From Pseudomonas psychrophila (GTDB lineage Bacteria > Pseudomonadota > Gammaproteobacteria > Pseudomonadales > Pseudomonadaceae): a stretch of DNA of 64,000 nucleotides. Within the stretch, counting starts at the first letter, position 1. Every line of letters starts with the position of its first letter. The DNA lies in contig NZ_JYKZ01000001.1 in NCBI RefSeq assembly GCF_001043005.1, positions 620,001 to 684,000 of the forward strand, in the 5' to 3' direction. The notes under the pieces were generated by a model, which saw only the letters and a list, made by a program, of their open reading frames with translations, ran no database searches and was not told where the DNA came from. Positions 25,967-35,180 of the stretch are shown here, piece by piece. The position numbers and the translations under genes were made by a program.

Positions 25967-27313
25967 ATGATTCGTATGCCTCTGGCAACCGCCAGTCTGC
26001 TGGCCATTGCTATCTCACTCGCCGGTTGTGGCGACAAGGACAAGGAAAAAACCGCTGCAACTCCTGCTCCAGCAGCCGCCACCAGCACTGCGACGCCAGC
26101 CACTGACATCACCGCGGCAAAAGTCGACGAAGCTGCCGCCAAGGCCGTCGTTGCGCATTACGCCGACATGGTTCACGCCGTTTACAGCGATGCTCAAAGC
26201 ACTGCTTTAAAGCTGCAAACCGCTATCGATGCGTTCCTGGCCAAGCCGAACGACGACACCCTGAAAGCCGCTCGCGCTGCCTGGGTTGAAGCCCGCGTAC
26301 CTTACCTGCAGAGCGAAGTATTCCGCTTCGGCAACACCATCATTGATGACTGGGAAGGCCAAGTTAACGCCTGGCCGCTGGACGAAGGCCTGATCGACTA
26401 CGTTGACGCCAACTATGCAGGCGCACTGGGCAACCCGGGTGCCAACGCCAACATCATCGCCAACACCCAGATTCAGATCGGCGAAGACAAGGTCGACGTC
26501 ACCGAAATCACTCCGGAAACTCTGGCCAGCCTGAACGAGCTGGGCGGTTCCGAAGCCAACGTGGCTACCGGTTATCACGCCATCGAATTCCTGCTGTGGG
26601 GCCAGGACCTCAACGGTACAGGCCCTGGAGCTGGCAACCGTCCTGCTTCTGATTACCTGGAAGGCGAAGGTGCTACCGGAGGTCACAACGATCGCCGTCG
26701 CGCTTACTTGAAAGCCGTGACCCAACTGCTGGTTAACGACCTCGACGAAATGGTCGGCAACTGGGCACCAAACGTGGCCGACAACTACCGCGCGACGCTT
26801 GAAGCCGAGCCGGTACAAAACGGCCTGCGCAAAATGCTGTTCGGCATGGGCAGCCTGTCGCTGGGCGAACTGGCCGGCGAGCGCATGAAAGTGTCACTGG
26901 AAGCCAACTCGCCTGAAGACGAGCAGGACTGCTTCAGCGACAACACCCACTACTCGCACTTCTACGATGCCAAGGGCATTCGTAACGTGTACCTGGGCGA
27001 GTACCTGCGTGCTGATGGCACCAAAATGACCGGTCCTAGCCTGTCGTCGTTGGTGGTCGTGATTGATCCGGCTGCAGACGCCACCCTGAAATCCGATCTG
27101 GCCGACACAGAAGCCAAGATCCAGGTCATGGTTGACCGCGCCAACAAGGGCGAGCACTACGATCAGTTGATCGCAGCAGATAACGCTGCAGGCAATCAGG
27201 TAGTACGTGATGCCATCGCCGCTCTGGTCAAGCAGACCGGTGCCATCGAGCAAGCCGCTGGCAAGCTGGGCATCAGCGATCTGAACCCGGACACCGCCGA
27301 TCACGAATTTTGA
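25967..27313 (+). CDS. icmP: Imelysin-family lipoprotein (IcmP-like)
   Basis: 448 residues from the ATG at 25967; this start puts a lipoprotein signal first, MIRMPLATASLLAIAISLAG then Cys21. A low-complexity Ala/Thr/Pro linker follows (about 24-48), then a full imelysin (peptidase M75) domain. The hallmark HxxE motif is GYHAIEFLLWG with His204 and Glu207. The P. aeruginosa homologue was described as an insulin-cleaving metalloproteinase of the outer membrane, but family members are now more often linked to iron uptake. A terminator separates it from the three genes downstream, which are probably related in function. Confidence 0.9.
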   Translation: MIRMPLATASLLAIAISLAGCGDKDKEKTAATPAPAAATSTATPATDITAAKVDEAAAKAVVAHYADMVHAVYSDAQSTALKLQTAIDAFLAKPNDDTLKAARAAWVEARVPYLQSEVFRFGNTIIDDWEGQVNAWPLDEGLIDYVDANYAGALGNPGANANIIANTQIQIGEDKVDVTEITPETLASLNELGGSEANVATGYHAIEFLLWGQDLNGTGPGAGNRPASDYLEGEGATGGHNDRRRAYLKAVTQLLVNDLDEMVGNWAPNVADNYRATLEAEPVQNGLRKMLFGMGSLSLGELAGERMKVSLEANSPEDEQDCFSDNTHYSHFYDAKGIRNVYLGEYLRADGTKMTGPSLSSLVVVIDPAADATLKSDLADTEAKIQVMVDRANKGEHYDQLIAADNAAGNQVVRDAIAALVKQTGAIEQAAGKLGISDLNPDTADHEF

Positions 27314-27337
27314 TCTGTAGCGTTTGAATGAACAATA

Positions 27338-27363
27338 AGGCGGCCTTCGGGTCGCCTTTTTTG
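27338..27363 (+). terminator. Rho-independent terminator of icmP
   Basis: AAGGCG and CGCCTT stems, with GCCTTCGGGT between them, followed by TTTTTTG. It lies about 25 bases after the icmP stop. Confidence 0.85.
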
Positions 27364-27504
27364 TGGGCCCACCCTGCCCACTCCCATATGATTCCCCACA
27401 GATCTGCTGCCACAAGTCACAGCAAACGCTAATCCCTCTTATTTCAATTCACCTTCCCTGATAAACTTTGCGCCCTCGATTTAGCTCACTGATCTGGACG
27501 TTTG

Positions 27505-28932
27505 ATGCCTTCGTTGCCTCTTCGCCTGTCCCTGCTGCTGTTGGCCATGAGCCTTGGCGGTTGTGATGATGCCCCGCGTTTCACCAAACCCGAGCCCGGC
27601 GAAGCCCGCTCCGGCGGGGCTACAACAGTGCGCAAAACCGATAAAAATGCGTTTTCCATGCCCTCAGCCAACCTTTCGCCCACCCGGCGACTGGACTTCA
27701 GCGTCGGTAACAGTTTCTTTCGCAGCCCGTGGGTCATTGCCCCGTCCACCACCACCGCGCGCGATGGCCTGGGCCCGCTGTTCAATACCAATGGCTGTCA
27801 GAACTGCCATATCAAGGACGGCCGTGGCCATCCGCCAGCTCCCGACGCCAAGAACTCCGTGTCGATGCTGGTTCGGTTATCGATCCCCAACGACCCCGCT
27901 TACACCACGCTGATAGAACAAGCCGGCATCGTGCCCGAGCCAGTCTATGGCGGCCAGTTGCAGGACATGTCCGTACCTGGCGTTGCCCCCGAGGGCAAGG
28001 TACGGGTCGACTACGAACCCGTGACCGTACGATTCAAAGACGGCACTGAAGTCGAATTGCGCAAACCCACGCTACAAATCACCCAGCTGGGTTATGGCCC
28101 GATGCACCCCGACACACGTTTTTCGGCTCGTATCGCGCCGCCGATGATTGGCCTGGGACTGCTCGAAGCCATCCCGAACGAGGCGATTCTGGCCAATGCC
28201 GATGCTCAGGGCAAAAACCGTGACGGCATCGCCGGACGTCCCAACTGGGTGTGGGATGACGCCCAGCAAAAGACGGTTTTGGGTCGATTTGGCTGGAAAG
28301 CCGGCCAACCCAATCTCAATCAACAAAATGTTCACGCCTTTTCTGGTGATATGGGGCTCACTACCTCCCTGAGACCCTTCGATGATTGCACCAAGGCTCA
28401 AACTGCCTGCCTCGAAGCGCCCAACGGCAACGGCCCTGATGGCGAACCCGAGGTCAGCGACAACATTCTGCGCCTGGTGGAGTTCTACACCCGCAACCTG
28501 GCCGGACCTGCCCGACGTGATGTCGGCGCCCCCCAGGTGCTGGCCGGTAAAAACCTGTTCCACCAGGCAGGCTGCGCCTCATGTCATACGCCTGCGTTCA
28601 CTACATCCGCCAATGCCGCCGAGCCCGAACTGGCCAATCAGGTCATTCGCCCGTACAGCGACTTGTTGCTCCACGATATGGGCCCTGGCCTTGCCGACAA
28701 CCGTACCGAGTTCGCTGCCACCGGCCGAGACTGGCGCACGCCACCGCTGTGGGGCATCGGCTTGACTCAGGAAGTGAGCGGTCACACTCAGTTTTTGCAC
28801 GATGGACGTGCTCGCAATTTGCTTGAAGCCGTGCTCTGGCATGGTGGCGAAGCCGAACCGGCCAAGCAGCAGGTTTTACGCTTTAATGCCGAGCAGCGCG
28901 CTGCGTTGCTGGCGTTCCTGAACTCTCTTTAA
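27505..28932 (+). CDS. Di-heme oxidoreductase lipoprotein (DUF1111 family)
   Basis: 475 residues. Start ATG at 27505 (a TTG directly before it is in frame). Signal sequence with lipobox LGG-Cys20. Two c-type heme sites are visible: CQNCH at 98-102 and CASCH at 357-361. The DUF1111 (thiol oxidoreductase-like) pattern also includes GLGPLFNTNGC, GLGLLEAIP and the late WRTPPLWGIGL. This makes it a periplasmic cytochrome anchored to a membrane. It is followed 26 bp later by a second imelysin-like lipoprotein and a DUF1513 protein, one apparent operon. A redox role in periplasmic iron handling is plausible but inferred from context. Confidence 0.87.
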   Translation: MPSLPLRLSLLLLAMSLGGCDDAPRFTKPEPGEARSGGATTVRKTDKNAFSMPSANLSPTRRLDFSVGNSFFRSPWVIAPSTTTARDGLGPLFNTNGCQNCHIKDGRGHPPAPDAKNSVSMLVRLSIPNDPAYTTLIEQAGIVPEPVYGGQLQDMSVPGVAPEGKVRVDYEPVTVRFKDGTEVELRKPTLQITQLGYGPMHPDTRFSARIAPPMIGLGLLEAIPNEAILANADAQGKNRDGIAGRPNWVWDDAQQKTVLGRFGWKAGQPNLNQQNVHAFSGDMGLTTSLRPFDDCTKAQTACLEAPNGNGPDGEPEVSDNILRLVEFYTRNLAGPARRDVGAPQVLAGKNLFHQAGCASCHTPAFTTSANAAEPELANQVIRPYSDLLLHDMGPGLADNRTEFAATGRDWRTPPLWGIGLTQEVSGHTQFLHDGRARNLLEAVLWHGGEAEPAKQQVLRFNAEQRAALLAFLNSL

Positions 28933-28958
28933 CGCTTTACAAGATCGGGGACCCCGAC

Positions 28959-30023
28959 ATGTTTCGACCCAAGCTGTTGTTCACCAGCCTCGCGGCTATC
29001 GCCCTGGCCGCATGCTCGCCACAAGACCCGCAGGCCGTCACCTCGGCAGCCATCGCCAAGCAAGTGATCTTGCCGACCTACAGCCGCTGGGTTGAAGCCG
29101 ACCGCCAATTGGCCGTCAGCGCTCTGGCGTACTGCCAAGGCAAGGAAAACCTGGAGACTGCCAGAGCTGACTTCCTGCACGCGCAAAAAGCCTGGGCCGA
29201 GCTGCAACCGCTGCTGATCGGGCCATTGGCCGAAGGCAATCGCTCGTGGCAGGTACAGTTCTGGCCAGACAAGAAGAACCTGGTCGGCCGTCAGGTTGAG
29301 CAACTGGTGGTTGCCCAGCCACAGATCGATGCAGCCGCCCTGACCAAATCCAGCGTTGTGGTGCAAGGTCTGTCTGCTTACGAATACATTCTGTTCGACA
29401 GCAACATCAACCTCGCTGACGATTCGCAAAAAGCCCGTTACTGCCCGCTGCTGACCGCCATCGGCGAACGTCAGAAGCAACTGGCTGAAGAAATCCTGGC
29501 CAGCTGGAACAGCACAGACGGCATGCTCGCGCAGATGAGCAAGTTCCCGAACCAGCGTTATGCCGACTCCCACGAAGCCATCGCTGACGTGCTGCGCGTG
29601 CAGGTCACGGCACTCGACACCCTGAAGAAAAAACTCGGCACCCCCATGGGCCGTCAGAGCAAGGGCATCCCCCAGCCATTCCAGGCTGATGCATGGCGCA
29701 GCGAGTCGTCGCTCAAAAGCCTGGCTGCCAGCCTTTCTGCTGCTCAGAGCGTATGGGCAGGTGTCGATAACAAAGGATTGCGCAGCCTGTTGCCTGCCGA
29801 GCAAAAACCATTGGCTGACAAGATCGATGCGGCCTATGCAGCTTCGCTCAAGCTGTTCAATGACAACCAACGCACACTTAATGAGCTGCTGGCAGACGAC
29901 GCCGGCCGCACCCAGTTGAACGCTATCTACGACAGCCTGAACGTCGTTCACCGTCTGCATGAAGGCGAACTGGCCAAAGCGCTGGGCGTCCAGCTGGGCT
30001 TTAACGCCAACGACGGCGATTGA
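28959..30023 (+). CDS. Imelysin-like lipoprotein
   Basis: 354 residues. Lipoprotein signal with lipobox ALAA-Cys19. The mature part is mostly helical and matches the imelysin-like fold (ILPTYSRWVEADRQLAVSAL near the start). At the place of the imelysin HxxE motif it has GLSAYEYILFD, so the His is replaced, as in the imelysin-like subgroup of the family. It is probably co-transcribed with the di-heme gene before it and the DUF1513 gene 13 bp after it. Function unknown; iron binding or presentation at the envelope is the usual guess. Confidence 0.85.
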   Translation: MFRPKLLFTSLAAIALAACSPQDPQAVTSAAIAKQVILPTYSRWVEADRQLAVSALAYCQGKENLETARADFLHAQKAWAELQPLLIGPLAEGNRSWQVQFWPDKKNLVGRQVEQLVVAQPQIDAAALTKSSVVVQGLSAYEYILFDSNINLADDSQKARYCPLLTAIGERQKQLAEEILASWNSTDGMLAQMSKFPNQRYADSHEAIADVLRVQVTALDTLKKKLGTPMGRQSKGIPQPFQADAWRSESSLKSLAASLSAAQSVWAGVDNKGLRSLLPAEQKPLADKIDAAYAASLKLFNDNQRTLNELLADDAGRTQLNAIYDSLNVVHRLHEGELAKALGVQLGFNANDGD

Positions 30024-30036
30024 TGAAGGGGGTTCG

Positions 30037-31134
30037 ATGATGCGCAGGCAAGCTCTCAAGCTCGGCGGTTTACTGCTCAGCGCCGTCACGTTGGGTGGTT
30101 GGTCACTGTTCAAGCAAAAAGACCGTAGCCCACTGCTGTTGAGTGCCCGTGACGATGTGGACGGCAATCACTTTGCTGTCGGTTATCGCCTGGATGGCAC
30201 TCGGGTATTCAGCACGCAGGTAGGCCAGCGCTGCCACGACATCATCAACCACCCCACGCTACCCATTGCACTGTTTGTAGCTCGGCGTCCCGGTACCGAA
30301 AGCTACCTGATCAACCTTGCAGACGGGCAGTTGCTGCAAACACTGACCTCCCTGCCCAACCGCCATTTTTATGGTCACGCAGTCATCCATAAAGATGGCG
30401 AGTGGCTATACACCACCGAAAACGACACCACTGACCCGGGCCGTGGCTTGTTGGGGGTTTACCGCTTTGAAGGCGAGCGCCTGATCCACAGTGGCGAAAT
30501 CCCTACCCACGGCGTAGGCCCGCATCAAGTCTCGTGGATGCCTGATGGCGAAACCCTGGTGGTAGCTAACGGCGGCATTCGGACAGAGGCCGAAAGCCGG
30601 GTCGAGATGAACCTGAATGCGATGGAGCCCAGCCTGGTACTGATGCAACGCGATGGCACCTTGCTCAGCAAGGAAACCCTGAGCCAGCAAATGAACAGCG
30701 TTCGCCACTTGGGTATCGCCAGCGATGGCACGATCCTGGCCTGTCAGCAATTCATGGGTGACGCCCATGAGCTTTCCGAATTGTTGGCCATCAAGCGACC
30801 TGGCCAGCCATTTGAGCCCTTCCCGGTGGCCGAGCCACAACTGCGTGCCATGGGTCATTACACGGCCAGTGTCGCGGTACACAGTGAGTTAAGGCTTGTC
30901 GCGCTGACCGCTCCACGGGGCAATCGATTCTTTGTGTGGGATCTGGACAGCGGGGCTTTGCGCCTGGATGCGCCATTGCCGGATTGTGCAGGGGTGGGTG
31001 CGGTAAAGGATGGGTTTGTGGTTACGTCCGGCCAGGGCCGTTGCCGATTCTATGACTGCCGTCAGAGCGATCTGAACGCCAAGCCATTGGATCTACCGTC
31101 GGGGCTATGGGATAACCATCTGCATGTGATGTAG
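30037..31134 (+). CDS. DUF1513 protein, exported beta-propeller-like
   Basis: 365 residues with a basic N-terminus and hydrophobic stretch, MMRRQALKLGGLLLSAVTLG, which looks like a signal with a single Arg pair rather than a full Tat motif. The mature protein has repeated beta-strand patterns such as HFYGHAVIHKDGEWLYTTEN, GVGPHQVSWMPDGETLVVAN and the end LWDNHLHVM, as in DUF1513, which is predicted to be a propeller. The ATG at 30037 is preceded by GAAGGGGG. Last gene of the imelysin/di-heme operon; role unknown. Confidence 0.84.
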   Translation: MMRRQALKLGGLLLSAVTLGGWSLFKQKDRSPLLLSARDDVDGNHFAVGYRLDGTRVFSTQVGQRCHDIINHPTLPIALFVARRPGTESYLINLADGQLLQTLTSLPNRHFYGHAVIHKDGEWLYTTENDTTDPGRGLLGVYRFEGERLIHSGEIPTHGVGPHQVSWMPDGETLVVANGGIRTEAESRVEMNLNAMEPSLVLMQRDGTLLSKETLSQQMNSVRHLGIASDGTILACQQFMGDAHELSELLAIKRPGQPFEPFPVAEPQLRAMGHYTASVAVHSELRLVALTAPRGNRFFVWDLDSGALRLDAPLPDCAGVGAVKDGFVVTSGQGRCRFYDCRQSDLNAKPLDLPSGLWDNHLHVM

Positions 31135-31151
31135 CAGATGATAAAAATCTG

Positions 31152-31187
31152 TGTAGCAGCAGCCTCGTTCCTTCGGCAGCTGCTACA
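31152..31187. repeat. TGTAGC-type inverted repeat (short)
   Basis: TGTAGCAGC and GCTGCTACA form a perfect 9-bp stem around AGCCTCGTTCCTTCGGCA. It is a short member of the second repeat family seen at 37107, 41683, 47648 and 49250, and lies between two convergent genes, where it could also end transcription. Confidence 0.7.
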
Positions 31188-31206
31188 GGGATTTTTACCC
31201 GCCGTC

Positions 31207-31431
31207 CTACTTCTTCATCCCTTGGCTCATTCCAAACATGAACAACAGCAGGTCGTGATCGGGCTTTGTCGCTACTGCCACTTTCACTACCCGCGGCAGT
31301 GGGCAATGAGCCCCAGCCGGGGGCCCACTTAACACTTGAGTCACAGGCTGTTCCCACGCGGCCAGAGCCACACCAGCAATGACCAGAGCTCCCAGCAGAA
31401 ACAAACTTCGTGCTATTTCTCGCTTCATCAC
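31207..31431 (-). CDS. Small exported or membrane protein, function unknown
   Basis: 74 residues. Residues 1-25 are a signal peptide or anchor (MKREIARSLFLLGALVIAG, then VALA). The remainder has one Cys and a hydrophobic patch DLLLFMFGMSQGMKK at the end. Its start overlaps the inaA stop by 4 bases (31428-31431), which indicates translational coupling and membership of the methyltransferase-inaA operon downstream of colRS. No known domain. Confidence 0.68.
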   Translation of the reverse strand: MMKREIARSLFLLGALVIAGVALAAWEQPVTQVLSGPPAGAHCPLPRVVKVAVATKPDHDLLLFMFGMSQGMKK

Positions 31432-32144
31432 CGTAAACCTTTGATGGCGCTGCCAAACACCGTCTTATAAAAGTAGATCAGTCTGTCCCATTCCGTGGCG
31501 TTCCACGACGAATGGCGGCGTAGCTGCTTCAGGTCGTGCGAGGCTGCTTTATGGGTCGTCAGGCGTTGCCGGCTTTTTTCAAGGTCCAGCAAAGCCACGT
31601 TTACGTCTACGTTCTCACCCTGCCCTGCAACGCGGACAAACACATGCTTGGCGTACAGACAGCCATGTTGCCAGCGCCCCAGGTGCATGCGCGCAAGGGT
31701 TTGGCCAATCGCCTCGAGTACACGGTCATGCACCGCCTCACCCCAACGCTCACGTTCGCCAGCGGCATACCAGTTGTCGATTTCAACAAAGCCGTCCAGG
31801 GCGACGGTCACCAGCAGTGCTCGCCATTGCTTGTCTGCCCCTTGCCGGGCCCCGCAGTACACCAGCTCTGGCACGCCAACCGATAACCGGTTCATCGCAA
31901 CCAATGCATCGCGCTCACGCAACACCGTCGGGCGACCCAATGGGTAGCGCCAGCTGCGGTAGGTATGCCCCACTTGACGCTTTGCATAGAGCAAACGCTC
32001 GTTGGCATCGTGAATGCGTTGTACACCACTCTCTCCACCACGACGCTGATTGGGCTCTTCAACCCATTCACCTTTTTGATTCCAGTAAAATTCAAATCGG
32101 TCTTCAGTCGCAGAGGGGGATTGCTGTACAAAATCAACGGTCAT
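31428..32144 (-). CDS. inaA: InaA/WapQ-like lipopolysaccharide kinase-family protein
   Basis: 238 residues of the Kdo/WaaP kinase family. Kinase-like features are the Lys of LLYAKRQVGHTYRS near residue 52, the catalytic-loop-like LGRWQHGCLYAKHVFV and the following DLEKSR that corresponds to the metal-binding Asp. The HGCLY form, without the usual Asp after Gly, is typical of the InaA subgroup. Cytoplasmic, no signal. It is 3 bp downstream of the methyltransferase. In P. fluorescens WCS365 the corresponding gene (inaA/wapQ) lies after colRS and is controlled by it, with a role in outer-membrane structure. Confidence 0.85.
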   Translation of the reverse strand: MTVDFVQQSPSATEDRFEFYWNQKGEWVEEPNQRRGGESGVQRIHDANERLLYAKRQVGHTYRSWRYPLGRPTVLRERDALVAMNRLSVGVPELVYCGARQGADKQWRALLVTVALDGFVEIDNWYAAGERERWGEAVHDRVLEAIGQTLARMHLGRWQHGCLYAKHVFVRVAGQGENVDVNVALLDLEKSRQRLTTHKAASHDLKQLRRHSSWNATEWDRLIYFYKTVFGSAIKGLR

Positions 32145-32147
32145 GAG

Positions 32148-32828
32148 TTATCTCTTTCTTAGTACGTAAACCCGCCACATCGCGTAAAGCGGAATAAAGT
32201 CCAAATGATCCTGAATGACGAAACCAGCCTTTTTAAACTCCGACTCCACTGTAACAGCTGGTAACACGAAGCGGTTTTGGTAACCTATTTGCTCTCTTTC
32301 TACAATACGTTCACGCTCAAGACGCTTGCGTTTCCAGGCTTTAAAATTGCCATCTACCCAGAGGGAGATGATCAAACTGTCCCGGCTGACGCGATGAAGC
32401 TCCCGCAGTAGAGCCATCCGGTGACTTGCATCACCAATGTGGTGCAGGAGGCGCATGCAAAAAACACTGTCAACGGAGTTATCGGGCATATCTATTTCAA
32501 ATGCTGAGGTCTGCAAGCGCCGTACCCGTTTCACCACTTCGGCCGGTTGCGCCAGCGCCGCCACCTCCAACATGGACGCAGAATTGTCGGCGCCAATGAT
32601 TTCGCGGTTTGGCATTTGCGCCAATAACGGCCAAAAACGCCCTGCACCACATGGTAAATCCAGAACCACCTGAGGCTCACCGGCCAACTGCAACGCGCGG
32701 CGCGCCAGTTGCTCGTCGCGCTTGTGCGAGAGGCGGCGAGCCAGCCCGTCCTGGTGTTTGGCCAGGTACTGGGTAGCGTGCTGCTGGTCGTACTTTTCTG
32801 AGAACTTGAGTTTGATGATGGGATTCAT
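32148..32828 (-). CDS. Class I SAM-dependent methyltransferase (ORF222-like)
   Basis: 226 residues from the ATG at 32828, which has AGGAGC upstream. The S-adenosylmethionine motif I is VVLDLPCGAGRFWPLL, motif II GADNSASMLEVA, and the post-motif SVDSVFCMRLLHHIGD. The C-terminal part has a charged helix KAWKRKRLERERIVE. It is the first gene of a three-gene operon with inaA, located between colS and inaA as in P. fluorescens WCS365 (orf222). The acceptor is unknown; the context suggests lipopolysaccharide or another envelope component. Confidence 0.86.
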   Translation of the reverse strand: MNPIIKLKFSEKYDQQHATQYLAKHQDGLARRLSHKRDEQLARRALQLAGEPQVVLDLPCGAGRFWPLLAQMPNREIIGADNSASMLEVAALAQPAEVVKRVRRLQTSAFEIDMPDNSVDSVFCMRLLHHIGDASHRMALLRELHRVSRDSLIISLWVDGNFKAWKRKRLERERIVEREQIGYQNRFVLPAVTVESEFKKAGFVIQDHLDFIPLYAMWRVYVLRKR

Positions 32829-32895
32829 GACGGTGCTCCTGAAGCATATAACCGCCACCTTAGTCAGGAGAACGTAAGCGTCAGGTCATCAACAG

Positions 32896-32911
32896 GTGAA
32901 AATTCCGTCTA
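32896..32911 (-). promoter_or_regulatory. Candidate ColR-binding site
   Basis: On the minus strand the sequence TAGACGGAATTTTCAC agrees with 9 of 12 defined positions of the ColR consensus as I recall it (YYNASNNYTTTTTSAC). It lies about 70 bp upstream of the methyltransferase start. The consensus is from memory and the match is imperfect. Confidence 0.4.
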
Positions 32912-32992
32912 TGCGTCCTACACAAATGTTGCAGGGTTTTACATCGCGGAAATGCTGGCGCAGGGCCACTTACGGATCAACTTTCATATAAA

Positions 32993-33015
32993 GCGGCCTG
33001 CTGAAGGCAGGCCGC
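32993..33015 (-). terminator. Hairpin after colS
   Basis: GCGGCCTGC and GCAGGCCGC form a perfect 9-bp stem 11 bases past the colS stop, followed on the minus strand by the A/T-rich TTTATATG. It separates colRS from the methyltransferase operon. Confidence 0.6.
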
Positions 33016-33025
33016 GGGAGGAGCT

Positions 33026-34295
33026 TCACACGTCGGTCGGACCAAGCTCTACGCGAAAACGACAACCATTGGGCTCCATGGTGGTGAGGGTCACGCGCCA
33101 ACCCTGGCTTTCACAGATTCGCTGCACCAGCGACAACCCCAGGCCCAGCCCTTCACCCCGTTTTTCACTGCCGCGAACGAAGGGTTGGAACATAGCCTGG
33201 CGTTTTTCTTCCGGGATGCCGACGCCGCTGTCTTCCACCACAAAGCCGCTGGGCTCAAGGGTCAGTCGGATAAAGCCCTTGTCGGTGTAGTGCAACGCAT
33301 TGCGAAGCAAGTTGCCCATGACCGCGTGCAGGAAGGTCGCGTTATAGCGGGTATCCAGCGGGCTACCCGGCTCATAAATCAGCTCAAGGCCTTTGTTTTC
33401 AATGGGCTCACGCCACAGGCTGATCAGGCCTTCGGCCACAGTGGTAAGGGTGACCGTAGGCGACATGCTGGCATCTTCATGCTGCGCACGGGCCAACATC
33501 AGGAAGGTTTGCACCAGTTCACGCATCTCTTCACAAGCGCGGGAAATGCGCTCGACCTGTGAACGGCTGCGCTGATCAAGCGATGGGTTTTCCAGCAGGA
33601 GCTCGCAGGAACTGGCAAGCACCATCAACGGCGTTCGCAACTCGTGGCTTACATCACTGGTAAACAGCCGTTCGCGGGTCAGGGTGTCGCGTAAACGGCC
33701 CAACGTGGCGTCGAACGCCACTGCCAGCTCACCCACTTCATCGGCCGCGTAGTCCGGCGCCAGGGGCGGTGCCAGCCCCAGCAACTGATCGCGATGACGA
33801 ACTTGACGCGCCAGACGCACCACGGGAGCCATTACGCGACGAGCCAGGGTCCAGCCTAAAAAGACGGCCAAAGCCAGGGCCAGTACAAAACCGACCACGA
33901 CCACGGCAAACAGCACGCGCTCACGCTCTTCAAAATCGCTCTGGTCTTGCAGCAGGACATAACGCCGTCCATCGACCACTTCAACCATCGCGTGATACGA
34001 CAGCTGGTCACGAAACACTTCATGAAAACCCGGATCCAGGTGGCGCAGGTCCTTGGGCAGGGCAAAGTCACCTCGCCCGCCGCTGAAGTAAAACAACTGG
34101 CTGGGCTTGGGCCGATGGTTCCAGTCGGCACCGTTGTCCATCAGCAACAGACGTTGCAAATCACCGCCCAGGCCTGCCGAGATGAGCTTTTCTTCGACCA
34201 GGTGCACGGTGGCAATAATGCCCACGGCGAATGTACCGGCCACTAACGCGCTCATCAGGGCAAAGGCAATGATGATCCGCTGGGAAAGGCTTTGC

Positions 34296-34306
<11 letters not shown>
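33026..34306 (-). CDS. colS: Sensor histidine kinase ColS
   Basis: 426 residues from the ATG at 34306, inside the end of colR (11-base overlap, coupled translation). Membrane helices at about 10-34 and 133-152 flank a periplasmic sensor of about 95 residues. This sensor has His35, Glu38, His105 and the ExxE motif EERE with Glu126 and Glu129. From memory, P. putida ColS uses these residues to bind Fe(III) and Zn(II). A HAMP domain follows, then the H-box SDVSHELRTPL with His221, the N-box MGNLLRNALHY and G-boxes GVGIPEEKR and GEGLGLGLSLVQRI. With ColR it protects the envelope against metal excess and supports root colonisation. Confidence 0.94.
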
Positions 34307-34979
<673 letters not shown>

Positions 34980-35095
34980 GGGTCCTCTCTCCGCTCACAG
35001 TTACAGCCGTCTTGGCCCGCGCAGCTTAAGGCCAAGAACCGTACAGGGCCAGCACCGCAGGGCGCATCAACGATTTAGTTGCAGCTCTTGCCAAA

Positions 35096-35111
35096 ATGAC
35101 ACTTTTTTTAC
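35096..35111 (+). promoter_or_regulatory. Candidate ColR-binding site
   Basis: ATGACACTTTTTTTAC matches 10 of 12 defined positions of the recalled ColR consensus. It lies 70 bp upstream of the LTA-synthase-like gene and about 117 bp upstream of colR, in the divergent region. Confidence 0.45.
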
Positions 35112-35180
35112 TCTCGGTTCACACAGTCAATACAGAGGCACCCGCACACTCGCGCACACTCGCGCTCAAGGAAAACAACG

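Noticed and set aside
28929..30167. 412-codon open frame antisense to the imelysin-like gene
   Set aside because: It is a shadow of a clear lipoprotein gene with no start signals, and it crosses the gene boundaries at both ends.
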